Source: JANQOH01 sp965200095
Lineage (GTDB): Bacteria; Pseudomonadota; Alphaproteobacteria; UBA7887
Direction: 5' to 3'
Assembly: GCA_965200095.1 (NCBI GenBank)
Contig: OZ241350.1
Location: 868,001 to 932,000, forward strand
DNA length: 64,000 nucleotides
Program-made: the position numbers and the translations under genes
Notes under the pieces: generated by a model
What the model saw: the letters and a program-made list of their open reading frames with translations, nothing else
What the model was told of the DNA's origin: nothing
The model's database searches: none
In this document: one piece after another, positions 27,988 to 36,249 of the stretch
Position numbering within the stretch: the first letter of the stretch is position 1
How the letters are laid out: each line of letters opens with the position of its first letter

Positions 27988-28383
27988 ATGATGGTCGTCA
28001 CTGTTTCCGGGGCGGGCGCGAAGCCGCGCCGCGCCGCGTTTGCGCGCCGGTGGATGTCGTGGTTCGCGGCGCTGTGCCTCGTTCTGGGGCAGCTGCATGT
28101 CTGGCAGCACCGGGCCGGGCACGACGACGATCATTTCGATTTGGGGCATTTCGACCCGGATCATTCCGACCCGGATCATTCCCATTCCGGACATTCCGGA
28201 CATTCCGACGCCCGGGCCGGCGAGGCCTGCCAGCTGGCGGACACGCCCTGGAGCGACATCCCCGCGGCGTTCTGCGCGCCGGGCGATGCGGCCGGGCCGC
28301 AGCGCGTCTCGCCCGCCGTTGCCGCCGTCGCAGGCGCAAGCCCGGCCGGAACGCCGCCGATAAGAGCGCCTCCGCACGCCTGA
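27988..28383 (+). CDS. Small His/Asp-rich exported or membrane-anchored protein
   Basis: Up to 131 residues from ATG 27988; ATG 27991 or 28054 are alternatives, and none has a good ribosome site. A hydrophobic segment (WMSWFAALCLVLGQLHVW) is followed by a run dense in His and Asp (GHDDDHFDLGHFDPDHSD, then SHSGHSGHSD) encoded by direct DNA repeats of the gacccggatcattcc type. Two Cys (EACQLA, AFCAPGD) lie further on. The layout resembles small metal-related proteins found beside zinc transport genes, and the neighbours support zinc or other divalent metal buffering. I do not recognise a named family. Confidence 0.6.
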   Translation: MMVVTVSGAGAKPRRAAFARRWMSWFAALCLVLGQLHVWQHRAGHDDDHFDLGHFDPDHSDPDHSHSGHSGHSDARAGEACQLADTPWSDIPAAFCAPGDAAGPQRVSPAVAAVAGASPAGTPPIRAPPHA

Positions 28384-28464
28384 CCGCTCCCGGCGTGCGC
28401 GGCCGCTCCCCGGGGCGGATGTCCGCGCACGCTTCTGCATGACGGTCTCGCAACGGAGGAACCG

Positions 28465-30093
28465 ATGAGAACCATTGCGATATGCGCGCGGCTTGCGATT
28501 GCCGCGGCGCTTCCGCTCGCCGCGCCGCAAGCGTGGGCGGAGGACGAAACGGCGCCCAGCGCCGCCGATCTGGCGGCCGAAATCCAGGCGCTCAAGGCCG
28601 AATACGAAGAACGCATCCGCGCGCTCGAGGAGCGGCTCGCCGATGTCCAGGCGCCGCCCGTCGCTGCGCCTGCGCCCGCGCCGGCGACGCAGCGGAAGGT
28701 CACGACCACGGACAACGCCTTCAACCCCGCGATCGGCGTCGTGCTCGACGGGCGCGTCACGAGCTTTTCCGCGGACGAGTCGGAAATCCCCGGCTTCCGG
28801 ATGGGCCATCACGGCGAGCGCGGTTCGGAGGGCCTGAGCCTCGGACACACCGAAGCCACCCTGTCGAGCAATGTCGACGACAAATTCCAGGGCGCGTTCA
28901 CCCTCGGCCTCGGGTCGCATCCCGGCGAAGCGACCGAACTCGATGTCGAGGAAGCCTGGATCGGCACGCTGCCCGGCGCCGGTCTGCCCGGCGGGATGCG
29001 GATCAAGGCGGGGCGCGCCTTGTGGACGCTCGGTTATCTGAACGAATTCCACGCGCACGCCGACGATTTCGCCGACCGGCCGCTGCCCTACCGGGTCTAT
29101 CTCGACAATCACTGGAACGACGACGGCGTGGAGTTTTCCTGGGTGCTGCCCACCGACCTCTACGCCGAGATCGGCGGCGGGATCTTCCGCGGCTCCGACA
29201 CGCCGTTCGGCGGGTCGACGGACGGTTTCGACGCCAGGTCGGCCTATGCCCGCATCGGCGGCGATATCGGCTCGAACTCGGCATGGCGGATCGGCGCCTA
29301 CGTGCTCGACGGCAAGTCGCGCGACCGCGCCGGAGGCGGCCACGATCACGGCCACGGAGAGGACGAACACGCCGACATGCACGTCGCACGCGAGGACGAG
29401 CACGACGAAGAAGAACACGACGAAGAAGAACACGACGAAGAAGAACACGACGAAGAAGAGCACGACGAAGAAGAGCACGACGAAGAAGAGCACGACGAAG
29501 AAGAACACGACGAAGAAGAACACGACGAAGAAGAACACGACGAAGAAGAACACGACGAAGAAGAACACGACGAAGAAGAACACGACGAAGAAGAACACGC
29601 ACACGAGCACGAAGCGTTCACGCCCGAGAATTTCCTCGCCGGCGGCGCGTTCACCGGCGACGGGCGGCTCTGGGGCGCCGACATCCGCTTCACCTGGGCG
29701 CCCACGGGCAACCCGCAGAAATCCGAATTGATCCTCCAGGGCGAGTATTTCCGCATGGAGGAGGAAGGCCTCTACGTGCTCACCGACGACGAAGGCGCGA
29801 TGCATCGCGAGACTCTCGACGGCTCCAGCTCGGGCTGGTACGTGCAGGGGGTCTACCGGTTCATGCCGCGCTGGCGGGCGGGCGTGCGCTATGCGCGGCT
29901 GGAGCCGCCGGACTCGGCGGACATCGACCATTCGCCCTGGGCCGTCGGAGTCATGGCGGACTGGACGAACAGCGAGTTCGGGCGCATCCGCGCGCAATAC
30001 AACCGCGAAACCTTCGTCGACGGCGATCATGACGACCAGTTCATGCTGCAATACGTCATGAGCCTCGGCGCGCACGCGGCGCACGCGTTTTGA
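28465..30093 (+). CDS. Outer-membrane beta-barrel protein with HDEEE metal-binding repeat, zinc locus
   Basis: A 542-residue protein with a signal peptide (MRTIAICARLAIAAALPLAA, cleavage near AWA-EDE). A short coiled coil follows (AEIQALKAEYEERIRALEER), then a porin-like barrel with alternating strands (GVVLDGRVTSFS, GGMRIKAGRALWTLGYLNEF, SGWYVQGVYRFMPRWRAG), ending MSLGAHAAHAF with terminal Phe. One loop, residues ~290-385, is almost purely His/Asp/Glu with 13 tandem HDEEE units flanked by GGGHDHGHGEDEH and HAHEHE. Beside ZnuA- and ZnuB-type genes, the likely role is zinc capture or entry at the outer membrane; that role is inferred. A good site (cggaggaaccg) precedes ATG 28465. Confidence 0.75.
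   Translation: MRTIAICARLAIAAALPLAAPQAWAEDETAPSAADLAAEIQALKAEYEERIRALEERLADVQAPPVAAPAPAPATQRKVTTTDNAFNPAIGVVLDGRVTSFSADESEIPGFRMGHHGERGSEGLSLGHTEATLSSNVDDKFQGAFTLGLGSHPGEATELDVEEAWIGTLPGAGLPGGMRIKAGRALWTLGYLNEFHAHADDFADRPLPYRVYLDNHWNDDGVEFSWVLPTDLYAEIGGGIFRGSDTPFGGSTDGFDARSAYARIGGDIGSNSAWRIGAYVLDGKSRDRAGGGHDHGHGEDEHADMHVAREDEHDEEEHDEEEHDEEEHDEEEHDEEEHDEEEHDEEEHDEEEHDEEEHDEEEHDEEEHDEEEHDEEEHAHEHEAFTPENFLAGGAFTGDGRLWGADIRFTWAPTGNPQKSELILQGEYFRMEEEGLYVLTDDEGAMHRETLDGSSSGWYVQGVYRFMPRWRAGVRYARLEPPDSADIDHSPWAVGVMADWTNSEFGRIRAQYNRETFVDGDHDDQFMLQYVMSLGAHAAHAF
29401..29595 (+). repeat. Thirteen 15-bp repeats encoding HDEEE
   Basis: Thirteen tandem copies of cacgacgaagaaga(a/g), differing only in the final wobble base. 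The unit is a multiple of three, so slippage would change the number of pentapeptides without breaking the frame. It lies in the predicted extracellular or periplasmic loop of the outer-membrane protein. Confidence 0.97.
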
Positions 30094-30175
30094 GCGCGCG
30101 CCCGATGGGAAGAGAACGCCCGCCGGCCGTCCTTGCGACCGCCGGCGGGCGGCGCCCGAACGGAGGAGAGAGAAA

Positions 30176-31108
30176 ATGGTGAGAAGCAAGCGCCCGTCGG
30201 CCGTCCTTGCGGCCGTCGCGGGCCTGGTTGCGGGGGCGGCGCCGGTCGCCCCCGCGGCCGCCGAAGTGCGCGTCTTCGCCTGCGAACCCGAATGGGAGGC
30301 GCTGGCCCGGGAAGTCGGCGGCGACGACATCGAGGCGCGATCCGCAACCACGGGGATTCAGGACCCGCACTACATCCGCGCGCGGCCCAGCCTGATCGCC
30401 TGGATACGGCGCGCCGACCTGCTGATCTGCTCGGGCGCCGACCTGGAGGTCGGCTGGCTCCCCGTCCTCCTCGAGCGCGGGGCGCCGCTTGCGGTCCAGC
30501 CCGGACAACCGGGGAGCGTCATGGCGTCCGACCATCTGGAGGCGGTCGACCGGCCCGAAACGCTCGACCGCGCCCTGGGAGACTCGCACCCGGGCGGCAA
30601 CCCGCATTTCCATCTCGACCCGCGCAACCTGCTTGCGCTGGCCGATGTGGTGGCGGAGCGGCTGGCGCTCATCGACCCGGAGAACGCCGCCGCCTACAGC
30701 GAGCGGCGCGATTCCTTCGCCGAACGCTGGCGCCCGGCGATGGCGGACTGGAAAGCGCGCGCCGACCGCCTCTCGCCGATGCCGGTCGTCGTCTATCATG
30801 AAGCGTGGGCGCACTTCCTGCGCTGGGCGGGCATGGAGCGCGCGGCGTCGCTGGAGCCCCTCCCCGGCGTGCCGCCGACGGCGAGCCACCTGGCGCGCGT
30901 CCTGGAGCGGGTGGAAGAGACGGGCGCCGAGGTCATCCTCCGGGCGCCCTACGAACCCACCGACGCGTCGGACTGGCTGGCGGAAAGGGCCGGCCTCCCC
31001 GTCGTCGATCTGCCGTCCACGGTCGGCGGACGCGAGGGCGTGAACACCCTCTTCGATGTGTTCGACGTCTCGCTGACGCTGCTGGAGGAGGTCCGGAGCC
31101 GTCCTTGA
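30176..31108 (+). CDS. znuA: Zinc/manganese-type ABC transporter, periplasmic binding protein
   Basis: A 310-residue cluster A-I (ZnuA/TroA) metal-binding protein. A signal peptide ends near APAAA-EVRVFAC. Likely metal ligands are His in DPHYIRARPS (residue ~65), His in NPHFHLDPRN (~143) and the segment VVYHEAWAHFL (~206), with a late Asp/Glu region near the C-terminus. Unlike many ZnuA proteins it lacks an internal His-rich loop; in this locus that property sits in the two preceding genes. ATG 30176 follows cggaggagagaaa. It ends 4 bp or less from the permease frame. Confidence 0.88.
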   Translation: MVRSKRPSAVLAAVAGLVAGAAPVAPAAAEVRVFACEPEWEALAREVGGDDIEARSATTGIQDPHYIRARPSLIAWIRRADLLICSGADLEVGWLPVLLERGAPLAVQPGQPGSVMASDHLEAVDRPETLDRALGDSHPGGNPHFHLDPRNLLALADVVAERLALIDPENAAAYSERRDSFAERWRPAMADWKARADRLSPMPVVVYHEAWAHFLRWAGMERAASLEPLPGVPPTASHLARVLERVEETGAEVILRAPYEPTDASDWLAERAGLPVVDLPSTVGGREGVNTLFDVFDVSLTLLEEVRSRP

Positions 31109-31856
31109 CCTTCTCGACATCGTAGCGCCCGCCCTCGCGGCGGGGCTACTCGTCACGGCGGTCCACGCGCCGTTCGGGATCGAGGTCCTGAAGCGCGGGA
31201 TCGTGTTCATCGACCTGGCGACCGCCCAGGTCGTGGGGCTGGCGCTCATCCTGCTGGGCGTGTGGCTGGAGCACCCGTCATGGGCGGTGAGCCAGGCGGC
31301 GGCGTTCGGCGCCGCGGTCGGCGCGGCGCTGTTCTTCCGCCGGATCGAAAGCGCCTCGCCGGCCGAGCAGGAGGGGACGATCGGCGCCGTGTTCGTCGTC
31401 GCCGCGTCCCTCGCCCTGCTGGCGCTGGCGGCCGACCCGCATGGCGGCGAGGCGTTGCGGCGCGTCCTTTCGGGCCAGATACTGTTCGTGTCGTGGCGCG
31501 ATATCGCCCTGTTCGCGCCGGTCTACGCCGCAGCGATCCTCCTGCGGATCGCCGTTCCGGCGGCGCGGAGCGGGACGGGGTTCTTCGTCTCGTTCGCGTT
31601 CGTCGTCACCGCATCGGTCCAGCTGGTGGGCGTGTATGTGGTGTTCGCAAGCCTGATACTGCCGGCGCTCGCGGCGCGTTCGGGCGCGGGGTACCGGCTC
31701 CGCCGGGCGCTGGCGAGCGGGGCGGCGGCGGTCGCCGCGGGAGTCTCCCTTTCGACCGTCGCCGACCTTCCCGCCGGGCCGGTCCTCGTCGTCTGTTTCG
31801 CCGTCTCGGCGGCGGCGGTGCGGTCTGTCGTCCGGCTCCGCCGCGCGGGAGCGTGA
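31104..31856 (+). CDS. znuB: ZnuB-type metal ABC transporter permease, start codon unclear
   Basis: An integral-membrane permease of the ABC-3 family with seven or eight hydrophobic segments (GLALILLGVWLEH, IGAVFVVAASLALLALAA, GVYVVFASLILPALAA). The conserved opening LLDIVAPALAAGLLVTAVHA, then FGIEVLKRGIVFIDLATAQ, is encoded from 31104, but no ATG, GTG or TTG occurs in frame between the upstream stop (31074) and GTG 31203. GTG 31203 would delete the first helix and give 217 residues. Non-canonical initiation, a +1 frameshift from znuA at cct-tga-c, or a sequence error could explain it. No ZnuC ATPase gene is nearby. The coding start given is where homology begins. Confidence 0.7.
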   Translation, partial: LDLLDIVAPALAAGLLVTAVHAPFGIEVLKRGIVFIDLATAQVVGLALILLGVWLEHPSWAVSQAAAFGAAVGAALFFRRIESASPAEQEGTIGAVFVVAASLALLALAADPHGGEALRRVLSGQILFVSWRDIALFAPVYAAAILLRIAVPAARSGTGFFVSFAFVVTASVQLVGVYVVFASLILPALAARSGAGYRLRRALASGAAAVAAGVSLSTVADLPAGPVLVVCFAVSAAAVRSVVRLRRAGA

Positions 31857-31900
31857 ACGCGGGCGGCCCGCTCGCCGTCCATGCGCCGCTTGTTCGCCGC

Positions 31901-33724
31901 CTATTCGACCGTGACCGCCTTCGCCAGGTTGCGGGGCTGGTCGACATCGGCGCCCTTGAGCACGGCGACGTGATAGGCCAGCAACTGCACCGGAAGCGCG
32001 TAGAGGATCGGCGCCGCCAACGGGTTCGCTTCGGGCATCTCGACCCACGCCTCGGCCTTCTCCGCCAGCCGGTCCATGGCTGCGGAATCGCCGATCGCGA
32101 ACAACCGCCCGCCGCGCGCCGCCACTTCCTCGACATTGGACGCGGTCTTCTCGAACAGCGCGTCCGACGGCGCGATGGCGATCACCGGGACGGTGTCGTC
32201 GACCAGCGCGATCGGCCCGTGCTTGAGCTCGCCGGCCGCGTAGGCCTCGGCGTGGATGTAGGAGATTTCCTTCAGCTTCAACGCGCCCTCGAGCGCGATG
32301 GCGTAGGACGTGCCCCTGCCGATATAGAGGACATCCCGCGCATGCCGGAGGGTTTCCGCGATCTCGTGGAGACGGCGGTCGTGCGCGAGCGCCTCGGCGG
32401 CGCGCGCCGGCGTTTCCAGCAGCCCGCCGGCAAGGCGCGCCGCCTCCGCCGGCGCCAGCACGCCGCGCGCCTCCCCGAAGGACAGCGCAAGGCACGCCAG
32501 CGCCGCCAGCTGGGTCGTGAAAGCCTTGGTCGAGGCGACGCCGATCTCCGGGCCGGCATGGGTCTCCAGCACCGCATCGGCCTCGCGCGCCATCGTCGAC
32601 TCGGGCGCGTTCACCATCGCCAGAGCCGGCGCGCCGGAAGCCGAGAAGCGCCGCATCGCCGCCAGCGTATCCGCCGTCTCCCCCGACTGGGACACGAACA
32701 ACCCGACGGTCCCCGACACTTCCGGCGGGTCGCGGTAGCGGTATTCCGACGCGATGTCGAGGTCCACGGGAAGCCGCGCCAGACGCTCGAACCAGTAGCG
32801 CGCGACCAGCCCCGCATAGAACGACGTGCCGCACGCCACGATCGAAATACGCGCGATCCGCGCCGGGTCGACCGGCGTCGGCGGCAGGACGACCCGCCGC
32901 GTCGCCGGGTTGAAGAAACTGTGCAGCGTGTCGCCGATGGCCGTCGGTTGTTCGTGTATCTCCTTGTGCATGAAGTGCCGGTGGTTGCCCTTGCCGACAG
33001 CGGCGCCCGACAGCGCCGTCACGCGCACGGCGCGCTGCGCGGGCGCGCCTTTCGCGTCGCGCACTTCGACGCCGCCGCGTCGCGCCAGCGCCCAGTCGCC
33101 CTCCTCGAGATAGATCAGGCGCCGCGTGAACGGCGCCAGCGCAAGCGCGTCGGAGCCGAGAAAGGTTTCGCCCTCGCCGAGTCCGATCGCCAGCGGGCTG
33201 CCGCGCCGCGCCGCGATCAGCAGATCGTCGTATCCGGCGAACAGGATCGCCAGCGCGAACGCGCCTTCCAGCCGGCCGAGCGTCGCCGCCACCGCGTCTT
33301 CGGGGTCCATGCCTTCCTCGAGCGCGGCGCTCAGCAGATGCACCACCGCCTCGGTGTCGGTCTGGGTCTCGAAACGCCGCCCCGATTCGACCAGGCGGTC
33401 GCGCAACGCCTGAAAATTCTCGACGATCCCGTTGTGCACCACGGCGACGCGCGCGTCGGCGTGGGGGTGCGCGTTGTCCGTCGTCGCGGCGCCGTGCGTC
33501 GCCCAGCGCGTGTGGCCGATGCCGACCGCGCCCGCCAGCGGCCGCTCCGCCAGCAGCGCCGCCAGACGGTCGATCTTGCCGTCGGCGCGGCGGCGTTCGA
33601 TCCCGCCGTCGACCAGGGTAGCGACGCCGGCGGAATCGTAACCGCGATACTCCAGCCGCTTCAGCCCGTCGAGGAGGAGCGGCGCCGCCGGACGCGAACC
33701 GACCACGCCGATGATCCCGCACAC
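31901..33724 (-). CDS. glmS: Glutamine--fructose-6-phosphate aminotransferase (isomerizing)
   Basis: A 607-residue enzyme making glucosamine-6-phosphate from fructose-6-phosphate and glutamine, the first step toward UDP-N-acetylglucosamine. The catalytic N-terminal Cys is in MCGIIGVVG, with the glutaminase landmarks GIGHTRWATHG and HNGIVENFQ. Two SIS sugar-phosphate domains follow (SIVACGTSFYAG, FVSQSGETADTLAAM, IGRGTSYAIALEGALKLKE) and the protein ends NLAKAVTVE. The GTG start at 33724 lies 4 bp after the glmU stop, giving a glmU-glmS operon on the minus strand. Confidence 0.97.
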   Translation of the reverse strand: MCGIIGVVGSRPAAPLLLDGLKRLEYRGYDSAGVATLVDGGIERRRADGKIDRLAALLAERPLAGAVGIGHTRWATHGAATTDNAHPHADARVAVVHNGIVENFQALRDRLVESGRRFETQTDTEAVVHLLSAALEEGMDPEDAVAATLGRLEGAFALAILFAGYDDLLIAARRGSPLAIGLGEGETFLGSDALALAPFTRRLIYLEEGDWALARRGGVEVRDAKGAPAQRAVRVTALSGAAVGKGNHRHFMHKEIHEQPTAIGDTLHSFFNPATRRVVLPPTPVDPARIARISIVACGTSFYAGLVARYWFERLARLPVDLDIASEYRYRDPPEVSGTVGLFVSQSGETADTLAAMRRFSASGAPALAMVNAPESTMAREADAVLETHAGPEIGVASTKAFTTQLAALACLALSFGEARGVLAPAEAARLAGGLLETPARAAEALAHDRRLHEIAETLRHARDVLYIGRGTSYAIALEGALKLKEISYIHAEAYAAGELKHGPIALVDDTVPVIAIAPSDALFEKTASNVEEVAARGGRLFAIGDSAAMDRLAEKAEAWVEMPEANPLAAPILYALPVQLLAYHVAVLKGADVDQPRNLAKAVTVE

Positions 33725-33728
33725 GGCG

Positions 33729-35075
33729 TCAGCCCCGCTTCGCCGCCCGGCGGCGCGCGCCGCGGAACCGCGCGGCGCCGCCCTCGACGGCGCGCTGCGC
33801 CGCGCGCGTCACCGCCAGCGCGTCCGCCGCTACGTCACCGGTGATCGTGCTGCCGGCGCCGACCATCGCCCCGGCGCCGATGGAGACCGGCGCCACCAGC
33901 GCGGAATTCGACCCGACGAACGCGCCGTCGCCGATCTCCGTGCGGTGCTTGGCGAAACCGTCGTAGTTGCAGGTGATGACGCCGGCGCCGACATTGGCGC
34001 CGGCGCCGACGCGCGCATCGCCGACATAACTCAGATGACTGACCTTCGCGGCCGCCCCGATCGCGGCCGCCTTGACCTCGACGAAATTCCCGACCCGCGC
34101 GCCGTCGCCGATCTCGCTGCCGGGCCGCAGGCGCGCAAACGGCCCCACCGTCGCCCCGGCGCCGACCCGCACTCCCTCGAGATGCGAAAACGCGCAGACC
34201 GTCGCCCCGTCGCCGACCGATACCCCCGGTCCGAAACAGACATACGGCTCCACCGTCACATCGCGGCCGAGCTCGGTGTCGGCGGCGAAATGAACCGACT
34301 CCGGGCGCACCAGAGTCGCCCCTCCCTCCAGCGCGCGGGTCCTCAGCCGCGCCTGGGCAAACGCCTCCGCCGCCGCCAGGCCGGCGCGCGTATTGACCCC
34401 TGCAAGTTCGGCCTCCGGTCCCTCGACGAACGCGCACTGGCGCCCGGCCGCCCGCGCCAGCGCCACCGCGTCGGTCAGGTAATACTCGCCCTTTGCGTTG
34501 TCGGCGCCCACCCGGTCGAGCAGGCGCCACAACAGCGCGCCGTCGGCCGCCATCGCGCCGGAATTGCAAAGGCGGTTCGCCGCATCGGACGCATCGGCGT
34601 CCGCCGCCTCGACGATCCCCGCGAGCTCGCCGCCGTCGAGGCGTAGCCGGCCGTAGCCGGCCGGGTCCGTCGCCTCGAAACCCAGCGCGACGACCGCGGG
34701 GTCGTCGTCGGCGCGGCGCCGCGCCACCGCGCGCGCCAGCGTCTCCGGCGCGATCAGCGGGGTATCGCCGTAAAGCACGAGGACGTCGCCGCCGGCGTCC
34801 TCGAGCGCCGGGCGCGCCTGCGCCACCGCGTGCGCCGTGCCCCGCCGGCGCGCCTGCACCGCATGGCCCCGGGGCGCCGCCAGAGCCGCGACCTCGTCCA
34901 TGCCGGGGCCGACCACCACAACGACGCGCGCCGGCGCCAGCGCTTCGGCCGCCGCCAGCACATGCCCGATCATCGGCCGCCCCGCCACCGCATGCATGAC
35001 CTTGGGGCGCGCGGACCGCATACGCGCCCCCTCGCCGGCTGCCAGAACGACGACGTTCAGATCCCGATCGACCAT
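33729..35075 (-). CDS. glmU: Bifunctional UDP-GlcNAc pyrophosphorylase / GlcN-1-P acetyltransferase
   Basis: A 448-residue bifunctional enzyme that acetylates glucosamine-1-phosphate and then uridylylates it. The N-terminal nucleotidyltransferase half has VVLAAGEGARMRSARPKVMH and LVLYGDTPLI; the C-terminal half is a left-handed beta-helix of hexapeptide repeats (VTVEPYVCFGPGVSVGDG, VGPFARLRPGSEIGDG) with the acetyltransferase segment VGAGVITCNYDG. The start is at ATG 35075, directly before the conserved LNVVVLAAGEG. It is upstream of and co-oriented with glmS, so one operon supplies UDP-GlcNAc for peptidoglycan and lipid A. Confidence 0.96.
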   Translation of the reverse strand: MVDRDLNVVVLAAGEGARMRSARPKVMHAVAGRPMIGHVLAAAEALAPARVVVVVGPGMDEVAALAAPRGHAVQARRRGTAHAVAQARPALEDAGGDVLVLYGDTPLIAPETLARAVARRRADDDPAVVALGFEATDPAGYGRLRLDGGELAGIVEAADADASDAANRLCNSGAMAADGALLWRLLDRVGADNAKGEYYLTDAVALARAAGRQCAFVEGPEAELAGVNTRAGLAAAEAFAQARLRTRALEGGATLVRPESVHFAADTELGRDVTVEPYVCFGPGVSVGDGATVCAFSHLEGVRVGAGATVGPFARLRPGSEIGDGARVGNFVEVKAAAIGAAAKVSHLSYVGDARVGAGANVGAGVITCNYDGFAKHRTEIGDGAFVGSNSALVAPVSIGAGAMVGAGSTITGDVAADALAVTRAAQRAVEGGAARFRGARRRAAKRG

Positions 35076-35159
35076 CGCACGCTTCGCTCCGTTCCGCCGT
35101 CCCGCGCCGACGCGGCGCGGGCTATGATGCGGACGCAGCCTCGAATATACCTTTCCGCC

Positions 35160-35864
35160 ATGCCTTTCGACACGATCGTCTTCGACCTCGACGGCACCCT
35201 GGTCGACAGCGCGCCCGATCTCGCCGAGGCGCTGAACCGGCTCCTCGGCGAGAACGGGCTGCCGGAAGTGGCGCCCGACTCGGTGCGCAGCATGGTCGGC
35301 GAAGGCGCCGCCCGAATGATCGCGCGCGGTTTCGCGGCCGCCGGACGCGCCGTCGGCGACGAGCCGCCCGACGGGTTGCGCCGGCGTTTCCTCGCTCATT
35401 ACGCCGACTGCCTGGCCGATTCGACCCGCCCCTTTCCCGGCGCCGTGGCGGCGCTCGAAACTCTCGCCGCGGCGGGGCGCCGCCTCGCCGTGTGCACCAA
35501 CAAATCCGAGGCGACGAGCCGCGCCCTGCTCGACCGTCTCGGCCTCTCGCGCTTTTTCGGCGCCGTGGTCGGCGGCGACAGTCTCGCCGTGCACAAGCCC
35601 GACCCCCGCCATCTGACCGCAGCTATCCTCCGCGCCGGCGGGACTCCCGAACGCGCGGCGATGGTCGGCGACAGCGTCGTGGATGTCGAGGCCGCGCGCG
35701 CCGCCGCGGTGCCCGTCGTCGCCGTGAGCTTCGGCTATACGCGAATCCCGCCCGCGCAACTCGGCGCCGATGCGCTCATCGAAAGTTTCGACGAACTCGT
35801 TCCGGCGCTCGACCGGCTGGCCGGCGGCGCCCGCTCCGCGGCTTCGCCGCCGCGCCGGGGGTGA
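35160..35864 (+). CDS. gph: Phosphoglycolate phosphatase (HAD family)
   Basis: A 234-residue HAD-superfamily phosphatase, probably acting on 2-phosphoglycolate. HAD motif I is FDLDGTLVDSAPDL, motif II AVCTNKSE, and motifs III/IV HKPDPRHL and MVGDSVVDVEAA. The cap domain is the small helical type of Gph. Start ATG 35160 is immediately before PFDTIVFDLDGT; upstream ATGs near 35125 would add about 12 residues. It is divergent from glmU across 84 bp and is followed closely by a DUF454 gene. Confidence 0.9.
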   Translation: MPFDTIVFDLDGTLVDSAPDLAEALNRLLGENGLPEVAPDSVRSMVGEGAARMIARGFAAAGRAVGDEPPDGLRRRFLAHYADCLADSTRPFPGAVAALETLAAAGRRLAVCTNKSEATSRALLDRLGLSRFFGAVVGGDSLAVHKPDPRHLTAAILRAGGTPERAAMVGDSVVDVEAARAAAVPVVAVSFGYTRIPPAQLGADALIESFDELVPALDRLAGGARSAASPPRRG

Positions 35865-35877
35865 GCGGGCGGCGCCC

Positions 35878-36249
35878 GTGCCGGGGCGAAGAGTCGCGCT
35901 GCTCGGCCTCGGCTGGCTCTGCGTCGGCGCCGGGGTCGTCGGCATCGTCGTCCCCGGCTGGCCGACCACGGTTTTCCTTCTCGTCGCGCTCTGGGCCTTC
36001 GCCCGCAGCTCCAAATCCCTGCACGACCGGCTCTACGCCCACCCGCGCCTCGGCCCGCCCCTTCGCGACTGGCGCGAATACGGCGCCATTTCGGGGCGGG
36101 CGAAACTCGCCGCGCTGCTCTTCATGGCGGTCGGACTCGCCGTCGCCGCGGCGTCCGCCGCCACCTGGACGCTACCGGCGGTCCTCGCCGCGATCCTCGT
36201 CCCCGTCGCCGTCTTCATCGTGACCCGGCCGGGCGCGCCGGGGCGCTGA
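35878..36249 (+). CDS. DUF454 (YbaN-like) inner-membrane protein
   Basis: A 123-residue membrane protein of the DUF454/YbaN family. GTG 35878 gives the usual opening: a first helix (VALLGLGWLCVGAGVVGIVV), then PGWPTTVFLLVALWAFARSS, the conserved LHDRLYAHPRLGPPLRDWRE loop, and two more helices. Function is unknown for the family. The 3' end overlaps the convergent ispE reading frame by 78 bp. An in-frame extension to 35770 exists but overlaps gph and is Arg-rich, so I reject it. Confidence 0.85.
   Translation: MPGRRVALLGLGWLCVGAGVVGIVVPGWPTTVFLLVALWAFARSSKSLHDRLYAHPRLGPPLRDWREYGAISGRAKLAALLFMAVGLAVAAASAATWTLPAVLAAILVPVAVFIVTRPGAPGR

Noticed and set aside
34493..34999. Pro/Arg-rich plus-strand frame within glmU
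   Set aside because: Composition typical of antisense frames in GC-rich DNA; glmU is unambiguous.
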